A stretch of 64,000 nucleotides of DNA, from the NCBI RefSeq assembly GCF_008831285.2, contig NC_045143.1:2489503-2553502 (forward strand). The letters run 5' to 3'. Positions 23,701 to 34,139 of the stretch are shown here, piece by piece. The position numbers and the translations under genes were made by a program. The number at the start of each line of letters is the position of its first letter. The stretch's first letter is position 1. The notes under the pieces are model-generated. The model was not told the DNA's origin. It was given only the letters and a program-made list of their open reading frames with translations, and searched no databases. The stretch comes from Nymphaea colorata (lineage: Eukaryota; Streptophyta; Magnoliopsida; Nymphaeales; Nymphaeaceae).

Positions 23701-26700
23701 AAGGCATAGGTGTCCCTCGTGGACCTCTTGGTGGTCTGCCTTCGTGCTATAGTAAACAGGTAAAGTGCCATTCCAACATTTTTTTTGCTCATTCTGTTCA
23801 ACAAGTGTGTCCTTTTCCATCTGTCTAATATAGAGAAGGTTCATGTTCAAGATATATTTGCACACTTGCTTGTGTGCCCATAGTTGCACTAGCATATTTG
23901 CATATATGTTTTGGATTTATCCATGACTCCTGGTAAACTTCAAAAGTAGTGACATAGTTGATGCATTTAGTGGTCCATGAGTCAACAAATAACTGCTACC
24001 ATGCCTTGAAAATTTGGAATGTTTATCTAGGTTGAAGTTCCTGCCCTGGATGCTACAATAGAAGCTACAGCTCAAGGAGTTGCATCACTTTTATGTGCCC
24101 ATGGACCTGAGGTTGAATGGAGAATCTGTACAATCTGGGAAGCTGCATATGGCTTACTTCCTTTGAGTTCATCAACTGTTGATTTACCTGAAATAGTGGT
24201 AGCCACCCCATTGCAGCCACCAGTTCTATCGTGGAATCTGTATCTTCCACTGCTCAAAGTGTTGGAGTATCTCCCTAGGGGAGGGCCTGCTGAAGCATGC
24301 CTTATGAGGATCTTTATAGCTACTGTTGAAGCAATTCTGAAGAGAACATTTCCTTTGCATCCTTCAAAAGTTCAGGTAAAGTTGTCACGCTTCACCAGCA
24401 ATGGTATATCTTCAAATTCAAAGGGTCTTGCCGTGGCAGAACTTCGTACAATGGTTCATTCTTTATTTCTCGAGTCAAATGCTTCAGCAGATCTTGCCTC
24501 TCGTCTATTGTTTGTAGTGTTGGCAGTTTGTATTAGTCATGAAGCTCTGCCAAAAGGAAGTAAAAGTCCCCCTGGTGATGGGAGAGGTACAATTCATTAC
24601 TCAGAGATGGTGTCTGAAGAAACAGTGAATGAAAAATCCGCAAACATCCGAAACCAGAACAAAACAAAAGGACCAGTATCAGCATTTGATTCGTATGTGC
24701 TGGCAGCTATATGTGCTCTGGCATGTGAGCTTCAATTGATTCCTCTTATTTCACAAAATAACAAAGCACCTAGTTCTAGAGACTTGACTAATGCCAGGAC
24801 AGCAAAGGTTAATGGAGCATCTTCTCATTTAAGAAATGATACGTGCTCAGCAGTATGTCATACACGTAGGTTTTTGGGAATTTTAGAGGCACTATTTTCA
24901 GTGAAACCATCTTCAGTTGGCTCAATGTGGAGTTACAGTTCTAATGATATAGTAGCTGCTGCTATGGTTGCTGCTCACGTTTCTGAGCTCTTTCGAAGGT
25001 CAAAGCCTTGCATGCATGCACTTGCTGTTCTAATGCGGTGTAAATGGGACACTGAGATATGCAACAGAGCCTCATCACTCTATCACCTTATAGACATTCA
25101 ATGGAAAACTGTTGCCTCAATAGTGAATAAGGCAGAACCCTTGGAAGCACATGTACTGCGTGTTCCTGAAAGGAATGAATCTGATGCGTGCTTCCATGTC
25201 AGGAAACAGTTGAAGTCATCAAACATTGACAGTTTGAAAGCAGGTGAAGAATCATCATCCGAGAGGGAAGGAGATAATGTATCAGATATGTTCTTAAAAT
25301 GCAAAAAGCCAACGGTCCTGAATGATGCAATACTAAGTACATCTGGAAAAAGTGTAGCAAATCTTCCTGTAGATGCATTAGATCTTGCTAATTTCCTAAC
25401 GACAGATGGATATGTTGGATTTAGCTGCAATGCACAGATTCTTTTAAGATCAGTGCTTGCAGAGAAGCAAGAATTGTGCTTCTCTGTTGTATCTTTACTG
25501 TGGCACAAGTTGATCGGTGCACCTGAAATGCAAATGAGTGTTGAAGGCACATCTGCCCAGCAAGGGTGGAGGCAGGTAAAGCTTGACCAGCCCTCGATGT
25601 TCTACTCTTGGTTTTTCACTGAATTACTTACATTCAATTTGATGAGCTTATCTGTTTCTCTTTTGTTGTCATATTAATTTCCATTTTGTTCCTTTCACCT
25701 GCACATTTTTGCTGACCATATCATGTGATGGACACCATGAATCTTGCCTCATGTGATGGAATTATAATCATCTACTAGAATCAGTTTCTTAAATTAATTC
25801 CATGCCTTGAAGGAAAAGTCTGAGCCTTTGGGAAAAAGGAATGAAAGTTGAACATTCTATATAAAGTTTCCCACATTTGACATCAAAATCATTGTTGCCA
25901 TGGATTCATGTGTGTGCACGAGTGCTTGCACCATGCATTTCTTAGTGAGGAAAACTGTTGAATTTCGGACCTGTTGGGCTTGTCAGTTGAGAAGCTCTAT
26001 CAACCTGGAGCTCTTCCCACATGTTATCAATCTCGAAAGGATCTAGGAATTTAGCCAATCCATCTAAGCCCAGTATGCAGAGCTCTTGTTGGTAGTTGGT
26101 ACTAGTGATAATGTAGGTTATGTTTGATTTGGTGCATGAGAGAGACTATTTGTAGTAACATGAAAGAAAATTTGTGAATCCAAATGACTAAAATTGATCC
26201 TGGAGCGATGGACTTGATCAATGAGATAGGTGTAAAGGTGGCACCTCCAAAGATCGATGTAGAGGCATGGTTCTGGCAGCCAAGTCTTTTTTGAAGTTCT
26301 GATATCATGAAAAAAAAGATCACAGAAAGCATGTGTCAGATGAGTTACGAGAGTATTTTCATCAATGTTAGAAGGTCTAACAAGTTGCTATTAGCAATTG
26401 ACAATTAGCTCTCGTGGCTGACGAATGCTTCATTAATATTGTTAGGTTTGCTCAGGTATCTTTTCATTTTTCATGTTTATGTGGCTTTTGATGACTTTGT
26501 GATTTTTGATGTAATTCTCATACGTGGCTCTTAGTTTTAAGAGACTTCTCTGCCATTATTCTTCCTTCTCTCCAGTGTTTGAAAAACTAACTGGATATTT
26601 ATTCACACTTTTTAGGTAGTCGATGCATTGTGCAATGTTGTATTGGCCTCACCAACAAAGGCATCAACGGCAATTGTCCTTCAGGTGCTAAATTTTTCAA

Positions 26701-27775
26701 GCCCTTTGGTTTTGCTTGTTTGCTCTGCCATTGAGATTATTTTGGTTCCTTGTCTCTTGTAACTTTTGTTTGCATGTTTCCTGAGTTGGATGACTAGCAT
26801 TACCTTGTCATTGCAGGCAGATAGAGATTTGCAGCCTTGGATTGCAAGAGATGACGAGCAAAGCCAGAAATTGTGGAGGATCAATCAGAGAATTGTTAAT
26901 TTGCTAGCAGAACTTCTTAGGAACCATGGCACACCAGAATCGTTGATGATTATTGCTAGTGCTTCGGATCTTCTTCTCCGAGCTACTGATGGAATGCTTA
27001 TTGACGGAGAAGCATGTACATTACCACAGTTGGAGGTACATTTCGAATCGTATGTCTGCAATATTTTGTCCAATAAATCTGTGTGCACAATCACACATAG
27101 GGTCACCAAATTGAGTTTGTGGCTTAGCAATTATTATTTTAGCTTCTTTTTCTTTTATCATGTTTGTTCTATGTGTATGGATATTGGCATCTAGCTGTTC
27201 GTTTGTTTTTTTAATTTCATCTGCTTGTAGGCAATTCTTTGCGTGTTTCTTTTGAAATTTCTGAATTCTTGTATAATGTAACGAAATTTACAGCTATTGG
27301 AAGCAACAGCTAGAGCAGTTGAACTTGTTTTTGACTGGGGTGAAGCAGGATCTGCTGTTGCCGACGGCCTATCAAATTTATTAAAGGTGACTGTAGTTGA
27401 CATTTCGACAACGAAACATGCATGCTTTATTCGTTGTAATGCTTCATCTGAAATGGTTTCCTCGTGATAATGCAGTGCCGTCTTCCTGCAACTGTTCGCT
27501 GCCTGTCTCATCCCAGTGCACATGTCCGTGCCCTCAGCACATCGCTTCTGCGAGACATCTTACATATCGATTCCCTCAAATCCAATCCTGTACAAGAGGA
27601 TGTAAGGGGAATTCCCGTGCCTCCTTACCGCACCTTAACAATCGGTACCATCAACTGGCACGCTGACCTTGAGAAATGTGTGGCATGGGAGGCACACAGC
27701 AGGCGTGCTACTGGATTGACGCTCACTCTGCTTGTTGCTGCTGCGAAGGAGTTGGGTTGTGTTGTTCCTGTCTGA
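11765..27775 (+). CDS. GI: GIGANTEA, circadian clock and photoperiodic flowering protein
   Basis: Coding exons: 11765-11851, 12574-12645, 12794-12848, 12982-13124, 13314-13588, 16122-16180, 18987-19227, 19306-19456, 23550-23759, 24031-25575, 26616-26684, 26817-27035, 27294-27386, 27476-27775. All introns are GT-AG, the phases agree, and the sum is 3519 nt (1172 aa plus stop), close to the roughly 1170 aa usual for the family. Landmarks recognised by recall are RWIDGLQFSSLFWPPP at the N-terminus, VLHHPEHGHAV, HYNRPIYK, LLAAPLGIRSDYFRW, HPQLMPSTPRWAVANGAG, ATPSATQRLLLGLLEAPPSW and CLSHPSAHVRALSTS near the C-terminus. The chosen ATG gives the family N-terminus (MSASCKRW). Known role: a nuclear and cytosolic plant-specific scaffold that stabilises ZTL and acts with FKF1 in blue light to remove CDF repressors of CONSTANS. 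It has no recognised catalytic domain. Exon 10 is very large (515 codons). No frameshift or stop was seen, so the gene looks intact. Introns 5, 6 and 8 are 2.5-4.1 kb and contain mobile-element insertions. Confidence 0.97.
13589..16121 (+). other. GIGANTEA intron 5 (2.5 kb) with MITE-like insertion
   Basis: The intron runs from the GTAAGG donor to an ATTAG acceptor. It contains a fold-back element at 14077-14280 and, just before it, a GC-richer patch (about 13860-13925, words such as GCCGCACCCATGTCGACAC) that resembles a patch in intron 6 near 18090. No additional coding exon is required: exons 5 and 6 join in frame (TGG, then TGT GGT GGA). Confidence 0.7.
14077..14280. mobile_element. MITE-like fold-back element in GIGANTEA intron 5
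   Basis: The left end GAAGTTCTATGTTGTCGTG is matched by the inverted right end (GAGAATTCTATGTTATCATG when read on the other strand). The similarity continues inward through GTGCCAGA...AAAAATTAAAAAT, giving roughly 50-bp imperfect terminal inverted repeats in a 204-bp element. Target-site duplications are unclear, so the superfamily is not assigned. Confidence 0.6.
16725..16788 (+). repeat. Perfect 32-bp tandem duplication
   Basis: The unit beginning GAAGAACCAGAACAG and ending GATTGGGCAAA occurs at 16725 and again at 16757 with a 32-bp period and no mismatch until the last bases. This suggests a young replication-slippage or repair event inside intron 6. Confidence 0.85.
17625..17687. repeat. 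Short perfect inverted repeat (15-bp arms)
   Basis: ACATCCTACTTTGAT at 17625-17639 is exactly complementary to ATCAAAGTAGGATGT at 17673-17687, with a 33-nt spacer. ATACTAAGTTA follows both arms in direct orientation. It looks like a small fold-back or duplication scar rather than a gene. Confidence 0.7.
18090..18447. mobile_element. Possible MITE in GIGANTEA intron 6
   Basis: ATGTCGCATGG at 18090 faces CATGTGACAT at 18438-18447, which is the reverse complement of ATGTCACATG. GC-richer GTGCGG and CTGCACC patches lie just inside each end and an AT-rich core between them. A related patch with CTATGTCACATGGACAC lies at about 13858 in intron 5. The ends are short and imperfect, so the call is weak. 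Confidence 0.3.
18533..18582 (+). repeat. 25-bp tandem duplication
   Basis: ATGTGGAACATTGAAGTATA occurs at 18533 and 18558 with a 25-bp period and a single difference near the end. It lies within intron 6. Confidence 0.8.
19228..19305 (+). other. GIGANTEA intron 7: 78 nt, multiple of three, no stop
   Basis: This intron separates AG (exon 7) from GTACTATGCA (exon 8) and joins codon AGG in the conserved LFHRYYAIATPS stretch. Its length is 26 codons exactly, and the frame through it is open. A retained transcript would therefore encode an intact protein with 26 extra, mostly hydrophobic residues (including LSFLFSLDTIFGAIL) in a highly conserved region. Confidence 0.85.
20274..21026. mobile_element. 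Tourist/PIF-Harbinger-like non-autonomous element
   Basis: The left end GGCTTTGTTGGTAGC and the inverted right end (GGGGGCCATTGATAGC read on the other strand) are similar. The element is flanked by TAA at 20271-20273 and 21027-21029, the trinucleotide target duplication typical of PIF/Harbinger elements. The 753-bp interior has subterminal GATCTGA/GATCAGATC words and GC-rich, repetitive CTTCAAAGCCCTCTT and GGCTTCTAAG units near 20505-20880. No transposase was seen. The long open frames inside are low-complexity and proline/serine-rich. Confidence 0.55.
21580..22335. mobile_element. hAT-like non-autonomous element with ATCGTACGAT arrays
   Basis: The left terminus CAGTGTTGTACGTATCG faces an inverted right terminus (CAATGTTGTAAAAAGCG on the other strand). 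A perfect 8-bp target-site duplication TCTATTGC flanks the element at 21572-21579 and 22336-22343, which fits the hAT superfamily. The left 200 bp is a dense array of palindromic GTATCGTACGATAC words, and the right 90 bp holds a shorter set of ACGATACG words. A 21-bp tandem repeat (about 3.5 copies, from 21872) lies inside. No transposase reading frame is present. Confidence 0.7.
21872..21950 (+). repeat. 21-bp minisatellite inside the hAT-like element
   Basis: GAAATCATTGATTT(T/C)CATTGT recurs at 21872, 21893, 21914 and 21935 with increasing divergence in the later copies. It gives about three and a half units. Confidence 0.8.
22910..23513 (+). repeat. Recent 303-bp tandem duplication in GIGANTEA intron 8
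   Basis: Copy 1 runs from about 22910 to 23212 and copy 2 from about 23213 to 23513. Both start ATCTTCAACACTTTTATTGA and end TTTAGACCAACTGATTA. I see only two substitutions (TTTTCGGGG versus TTTTTGGGG, and AACATTGCAT versus AACATTACAT) plus a different length of the internal (CT)n run. The copies are therefore nearly identical and recent. The second copy ends about 36 bp before the exon 9 acceptor. Confidence 0.9.
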
Positions 27776-28100
27776 ATTCTCCGTAGTTAACTATGTTAGA
27801 TAAGCCAATAACTCTAATATCGTGTTAGAAAAATTCAAACTCAAGAACATCGATGAATGAAAATTGCGGCAAGCGGCAGATTAATAGAAGTAAGAGAATT
27901 TCCAAGAGAGTGATTCTCAAATAAAAGAATATTCTTGGTGGTAAAAAATGGAACTAAATGTAATTAAAAATATAAAACCAGAAGGCTAATGCCCTTTTTG
28001 AAGAACCCCGAAAACTCAGGGGAAATTAACTCAGACCTTCTAGAAAACTAATTCAAATGGAAGTCTTAACGCCATTGGTGAACTAAGAAAAATATTTGTG
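27776..28100 (+). other. GIGANTEA 3' region with candidate polyadenylation signal
   Basis: After the TGA at 27773-27775 the sequence becomes AT-rich. An AATAAA hexamer lies at 27920-27925, about 145 nt past the stop, a reasonable distance for a plant 3' UTR. The transcript end is not fixed. From about 27820 the sequence may already belong to a retroelement-derived repeat, because it resembles 31770-32000. Confidence 0.35.
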
Positions 28101-28890
28101 GAGGCTGTGGTGGTGCAGAAACGAGGGGAGCCTGGGAGACTGCCGCCCATGACCGTGGAGTCCATTTTTCTCTACAGTAAGGAGAACTGCCGAAGAGACG
28201 TTTTGTGGTTTGAAGCTGGAAGAGGATGAGTTAAAGGCTTTATCAATGTGGAAGATGATTGGTATTATCTGTGCAGGCCATAAGCGAGGTTCAATGAGGC
28301 TCATAATGCCTTTCAGGCTGTACTTTGTAAGAAGGGGAATGGTGACATCTTGATGGGACTGTGGCGGATAAGGGATAGGGTTACCAATAAATTCTGTGAC
28401 ACTATGGCTACTGTATATGAGGCAGACATGTAGATTCTTAATGGCTGGTTGGGATCTTTAGAGAGAAGAGGGAATCGAGGGACCTTTAGGTGTAATTTCC
28501 AACAATGTAGGATGGAGATGCAAGCTAAAAGGAATGCTTGAAGGGAGGAGACAGAAACCTCAGCCACGGGGTCAAGGTTCTCTACGACTTGCGCACGCTT
28601 GAAGTGGGTGAATATCTGCGCAGATTTGGGGAAGGAGATAGACGTGATGGTGTTGGCTAGGGAGCTCTTCCAGGTTCCAGTTATGTTGCTGTTGTCTGAG
28701 AATCTGTTTTTGTTTTTTGAAGGGCATATCCTTCTGATGTGACGTTCTTGGTCTAATTTTGGGGCAGATGGGTTATGTTCGACAGCTAGTTTTTTTTTAT
28801 TTTTGCTGTGCTGTTGATGCTAAGCATTTTGTACATCTTTTCTCTTTGTATATAATCTTCTTCTTCAAAATAAAATGGAATGGAGCCTTT
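28100..28890 (+). mobile_element. Degenerate retroelement-like sequence, possibly a LINE 3' part
   Basis: This GC-richer stretch has many interrupted frames. It ends with a T-rich tail region (TTTGTACATCTTTTCTC, then CTTCTTCTTCAAAATAAAA at about 28857-28875), which is like the 3' ends of plant L1-type LINEs. No intact domain is readable. The assignment rests on composition and the terminal sequence only. Confidence 0.3.
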
Positions 28891-30223
28891 CTCCCAGCAG
28901 CCGTTTATTAGCACTTGAATAGGACACGTTAAACTCCAAATGGCTTTAGAGGAAGTAAACTTCAACCTCCATCGTTCCGTTTTAGTGTTGACTCTACGCT
29001 CATAACTCTGGCCACCTTGCAACCTCTCAGATCTAGACAACATTCTAGATATCAACAATTTGGCAAGCTAGGAAAAAAATAGCCATCCTTGTTGCCTAAT
29101 GGGAGCAGTGTGAGTCCGCTCTTACCCGGTTGTGAACTTCCAACGCGGTCCTCAGCTCACAAGATATTCATAGTATATGCCAACCTAGTTTTTGTGTGTT
29201 TGTCATCAACAAAACCAAGCAAAGAAATGCATTAAGTGGATCCAATCCAGAAACAGGCCTCATTCCCCTGAGTGGTGCACTATCTCCCCTTCATCAAGTT
29301 GCATTAAATCTGTCCAACTCATGCCGTTGGGTCCGAATTGTTTAGTACATCAAGCTGATGCAATTGCTCATAGACTCTTGTCGACTCGCAATTAGCCATT
29401 GCTGGAGCACCACCAATCTGGTAATATACGCTTCAGTATGTTTACCATGTAGACCCATGCTATATGTCCATTCATACAATCTTGTGAAGCAGCACCTCTA
29501 GCTAGATTGCACCGTTTAAGTACATAAACTTACCAGTGACATATATTAGCTCAACCACCTTTTCACGGTAATATGTATTTTCCATCACAAAATTAAGAAG
29601 AGATGGTCTTTAGTAGACAGGCATTGACGTGTTTTCTTGAAAACCTTAAGGATGTATTTGAATGACAACATTAAAAAAACTTTCTGAAAAACCAGGTTTG
29701 CATGAGAAGCTGGTTTTTTTTTTTTTTTTTTGAACTTGTTTTTAAAACCTGGTTTATGTGTTTTTGGATGACAAGACAAAAAGGACATTTTGTACTTTGC
29801 CATCAGTAATTGCTTAAGTGTCATCACAATCACTAACATTGAAGGGCATGTAAAAGGTCAGCTAGTCATTGACCATACAGTTAACAAGCATCTGAACCAT
29901 TCCTAAGAATCAAAACATGCCCACATTTAGTTACTTATAAGGCTTGACACATTTTTAAGAAAGAACTACTGCAAACCACTCAAAGAAAAGGCTAGCGTGG
30001 GGTCTCGAGGGGGCTAATGTGGGGATGGAAAGAGGTGAGCCATCGAGTAAGATGGCGCCTGGGCGATGGTAATTGGTAGAAGTGCTAAGCTCCAACCGGA
30101 TCATTTCATTATACCTGGTGCAGGAAAGCTTCATGCCTTGGTATAAGGCAACTCAAACTGTATAGTGCATGGGATGGTGAGTTGGGGGGATGAGGCCATG
30201 AGGGGCAGACCCAATAAATATGA

Positions 30224-30265
30224 AGCTCTAACGACAGAGGATACAGCTCTAACGACAGAGGATGA
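30224..30265 (+). repeat. 21-bp tandem duplication
   Basis: AGCTCTAACGACAGAGGAT occurs at 30224 and 30245 with a 21-bp period and no mismatch. It lies just upstream of the LINE-like remnant. Confidence 0.8.
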
Positions 30266-30269
30266 TGTT

Positions 30270-30890
30270 ATGGAAATAAGGCAGCACGCATGATAAAAAG
30301 AATGGAGATCTACAAAGAAATTAGGTTGGTCAAGCCTAAGGATAGATGGCTGAAAGAGGCCTGGAGCAGTGAGGTACTCCCGAGGGCGAAATGGGTTTCA
30401 CTATCTGGCCATGGAATGCAGGATTTTGACGACGGATGCAGTTTTTAGGATCAGTTTGGTAAACAGATGTGCGTTATCTGAAATATAGGTGGAGACTAAT
30501 GTCCCTCTGTTTCTGAAATGTGGAAAATGAAATGGTGCAGCCTGTTTGGAATATGATTGCAGAAAGGTTCGATGTCCCATTGAAACTGAAGAACTCGAAG
30601 GAAGCAATGAAATGGTGGTGGGGAAGAAGATTCCTGGCGTTGCGGGTAAGTGCTGGAGACTATCTTTTCCTTCAGCTTTATTGAACACTTGGAAGCCGAG
30701 GCATGCTGTTATTCTTGAAGAGAAAACAAGGGTCCGGGGAGACTAACTGTATGTGGGATGACATCAAGACTGTAGTCTATAACGTGGATTGGTCTGCAAG
30801 ATATAAGGAAGATGTAATGATTTGGATGCATTCGGGGATCCGGCTGGAGCCATGGCCTTCTTTCGCTAGTCTAGTTGCGATATGATAGTA
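30270..30890 (+). pseudogene. LINE (L1-type) ORF2 C-terminal remnant
   Basis: Joined pieces in two frames resemble the zf-RVT and downstream region of plant L1-type reverse transcriptases. NVPLFLKC precedes VWNMIAERFDVP...KWWWGRRFLALR (from about 30540), and a shifted frame then gives NTWKPRHAVILEEKTR (about 30680-30730), matching the family pattern W-x-x-WK-x-RN-x-x-IFE. Further on, MWDDIKTVVYNVDW continues the similarity. Stops and at least one frameshift make it a dead fragment. The flanking sequence upstream (30000-30270) may belong to the same element. Confidence 0.5.
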
Positions 30891-31764
30891 CCATCAATGG
30901 CACCAAAGACCTATGTTTGAGAATCCAGTGGTCTGAATATTGTAGACTCTCGTTTTTTCCTTCTTCATACTTTCCTTTTTTATTCCTCTTCTCATCTGTA
31001 AGGGAAAGGAAAGAGAGCGCAATTCACATCAATCTTGCATCGGTAAGGCCGCCACATCCGTGAAAAGATTGTTGCATAAATTATTGCAACTTAAAAGGAG
31101 GCTGGCTCCAGACTTTTGTTAACGGATTCCCCTGTCTGCAGAGACTGCAACCTCACATGCTGAAGCAGGTTGTTTGGAACAATAGTCAATTAGTCATGGA
31201 GTCTCAAGCAGCTATTATTACCTAGAAGGAAGATTGTCTGAGAAGTAGATCCCCATTCAATCATGAGAAAATTTGACCACAAACAACTTTTCTACAATGG
31301 TGCATTTGTTGCTGTGGGCATGAGGGGGCGTTTGTTCCCGTGGGCAGTGGTCCGTGACATGATTTTGATGGTGCTTTGTCCTTGCTGTTTGTTCCAGAAA
31401 ACAAACGCTTGTCATAAAACATTTGGGATGCGAGATCATATGTTCGTGGTTTTAAAATCTTGTGACATGCAAGTGTGTTGTTTGTAGACAAGACGTTCTG
31501 CAACCCCCCATCCATGGCTTACAAACAAGCCTGGATGGCCCTGTGTTCAAAAAAATCCTTTTTCTGCCATGAAAAAGTTCCTCAAGGTGAAGACTTTACC
31601 ATTTTCTTTGGGAACAACGACGATGTAGACGACAAGACCCTTTGAGTCGAATCAGCAGCCAATCTACTGAGAAAGGACGCCTAAGACTGCTCCCATGCTA
31701 CGCTCGGGAAACCAGAACAAATTTAAGAGCATATATATTCAAAAGATAAGGAAAATGCACATCA

Positions 31765-32010
31765 ATAAAAGAAAGAGATGGAAAATCTTAAGAAATTTTC
31801 TTGGTTTAAAGAATATTCATGGTACCCAAAAGTCAAGTTAGTTTAATAAGATAAAGGATGCAAAATAAAAATCGGCTAGCGCCTTATTTCTATAGATCCA
31901 AAGACGGAATCTCAAAGGCAAAAAAGTCCCATAGTCCATCTAGGAAACCAGTTTTCTAACTCAAATGGGAACACTAATCCCGTTGGGAAGTTTATTCTCA
32001 GAATTCAAAT
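31765..32010 (+). repeat. Possible LTR-derived repeat, paired with 27890-28090
   Basis: In both stretches the same words occur in the same order and orientation: AAGAATATTC(T/A)TGGT, then GGCTA(A/G)(T/C)GCC, then a C-rich/AAAA spacer, then TTCTAACTCAAATGG or ACTAATTCAAATGG, and finally a CC(A/G)TTGG. The pair is about 3.9 kb apart with LINE-like and unassigned DNA between. They could be diverged LTRs of one retrotransposon or two members of a dispersed repeat. No gag/pol domains were recognised between them. Confidence 0.3.
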
Positions 32011-33439
32011 ACAAAAACGAAAACATTGCAGAAAAATACATATCTAAATGTGCACCATTCACATAGGACAAATAAGTTACCTTGATCACGTTTCCAAGAC
32101 GAATTATATGTAGGGGGGGTCGACAGGAAAATGCCAGTAGGAACCAAGGTGCCACAAGAAAAACCAAAATCTAGATGCTACTACACTGCCTTTAAAGTGG
32201 CAGGATTAACCCCAAAAAATCTTGTTTTCCTCTAGTTAATCTTGCTCACGTTCGCACCTTTCTCACGATGCATTGGCATACATGAAAGTTAGAAAAAAAG
32301 AAACACACACACACACATACTTATATATATATATATTATCCGAGTCATGTAACTATCTAACAATGACTGTCCAAATGAATCAAATGAAGGACTTCAATGA
32401 ATAGTTAAAAGAAAAACAAGGAGAAAATGTCTATCATTTTGTTTTTGTCATATTTATATGTGTGTGTTCAACAATGTGAGAAAGAGAGGGTTGCAAAAGA
32501 GAACAAGAAATTAGTGTAGCCTTAAAAAGACCTTTTCCTTTTGACGAGACATGGGATTCTCCCAAATCCACAAGGAATACTTTTAGATCCAAATTTTACA
32601 TATTGTCAGGTCGGATCCTGAGTGCGCTTCTGATTTGGATCTAAAGTCGTCCATCTAAAACTATGTACCGAGTTCCTCCAGGATTAGAATTTACTTTTCT
32701 TTACCAGCTCGAAATAACGAGTAGGTAATTGGATTTTACCCATTCCTTTGGCTGTGCGGTGCGGGCCTTAAGAATAGACATATATTCCTTCGTCTCCTCT
32801 ACTCCAACTAGCATGAAACAAAAACACGCGTGTACAACTTGTGTATACATTGGCTTCTCGGATGTGGATGGTCTTCATAGGCTATTTGTTTATTTATTTA
32901 TTTATTTTATCGGATTCAAATTTTTACATTTACTCAACTAAAAATAAAAGCAAATTACTCAACTAAAAATAAAAGCAAATTAAAACAAAATGTGACAATT
33001 TTTTTTAAAAATTTAATAATAAACTCCATTTGGGTCTACTTGGATGATTGCCCAAGAAACATCTCATCAATTTGATTCTGGTTCATGCTATACTTTTGGA
33101 TGGTAAATGGTAGTTGCAAAACCCGTAATTTACAAATGTATCTTTTTTACTTTAAGTCACCTAAGCCTAAATATCCGAAGAAATGGAGAGAAGCTTGGGT
33201 CTCTACAAGGTACCTTTATTTATATATATATATATATATATAGAGGTTGAACAAAGTTTTCAGATTCAATAGGGGTCAGTTCGTGGTCCAAACCTGAAAT
33301 TTGACATTGACCCGAACTGAGACGTGTCCGGATCAAACCCCTGAAGGGCGTGAGGGTCCATGTCCGGTTAGAGGGGCGTCGGATCCTGGGTTAAGATCGC
33401 GACAGCTAAGCAGTTTGGACGGTTATGATTGGTCAATGT

Positions 33440-33680
33440 GTTTCTCGAGCCTTCCCTGATCAGGAGCCGGCCACGTCCTCCAAGTGCCACGTCACCAGGA
33501 CAGCGGAACGTGCGCCGTTCCCATGCGGGGCCCACGGACTTGACAATCTGTTCCTCTCTAGAGAAAATTCCATTAAATTTTGTGGGCCCCCCCCCAGGTA
33601 TTTTGGCCGGCGAAAGCCAATAAAAAAACGCCAGCACGGCGCGGACTACGTGCGGGGACCCACGTCGATGGGATGGTTTT
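33440..33680 (+). promoter_or_regulatory. GC-rich island with ACGTG motifs upstream of BRI1
   Basis: The island contains CCACGTCC, CCACGTCACC, AACGTGCGCC, GGGGCCCAC, TACGTGCGGGG and CCCACGTCG within 240 bp of otherwise AT-rich DNA. Two CGTGCG hexamers (33509-33514 and 33649-33654) match the BZR1-type brassinosteroid response element CGTG(T/C)G. The island is about 1.7-1.9 kb upstream of the BRI1 ATG. Function is inferred from the motifs only. Confidence 0.35.
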
Positions 33681-34065
33681 GAAACCCATCAGACCCGGTT
33701 GAATAGAACACCGCTCGATCCATATCCAAATCCAGAAAAGAAATTTGTGAAAATGTCCATGTAAGCGTGTTTTTATGTCTAGAATTGTGAAAATTTACAG
33801 CCACGGTGAGCTTATAAGCCAAGATGATTTTGACTCTTGATTCCTACACTTATTGTAAACTCACAATTACATATTTAAAATTGTGGTTTTTGTATGAATT
33901 CATAATGTTTTTGGTCATAAATATCATTTCTACTTAATTCATTTTACATGAAAATGAATACAAAATTAAGGTGACTGCTCTGTTTAGTGAAAAAGGCTCA
34001 ATCTCTCATGTATTGTGACAATTGAAATAAGCTGGCTATTTTTATTATCTACTGATTTCAATTTT

Positions 34066-34067
<2 letters not shown>

Positions 34068-34137
<70 letters not shown>
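34068..34137. repeat. (TA)n microsatellite, about 35 units
   Basis: This is an uninterrupted alternating TA tract of about 70 bp. Such perfect long tracts are usually highly polymorphic in length and prone to assembly error. Confidence 0.95.

Positions 34138-34139
<2 letters not shown>

Noticed and set aside
29250-29275. CAGGCCTCATTCCCCTGAG, reminiscent of miR166 (CCAGGCTTCATTCCCC)
   Set aside because: Several mismatches to the mature sequence and no matching star arm within a few hundred bases, so no foldback precursor.
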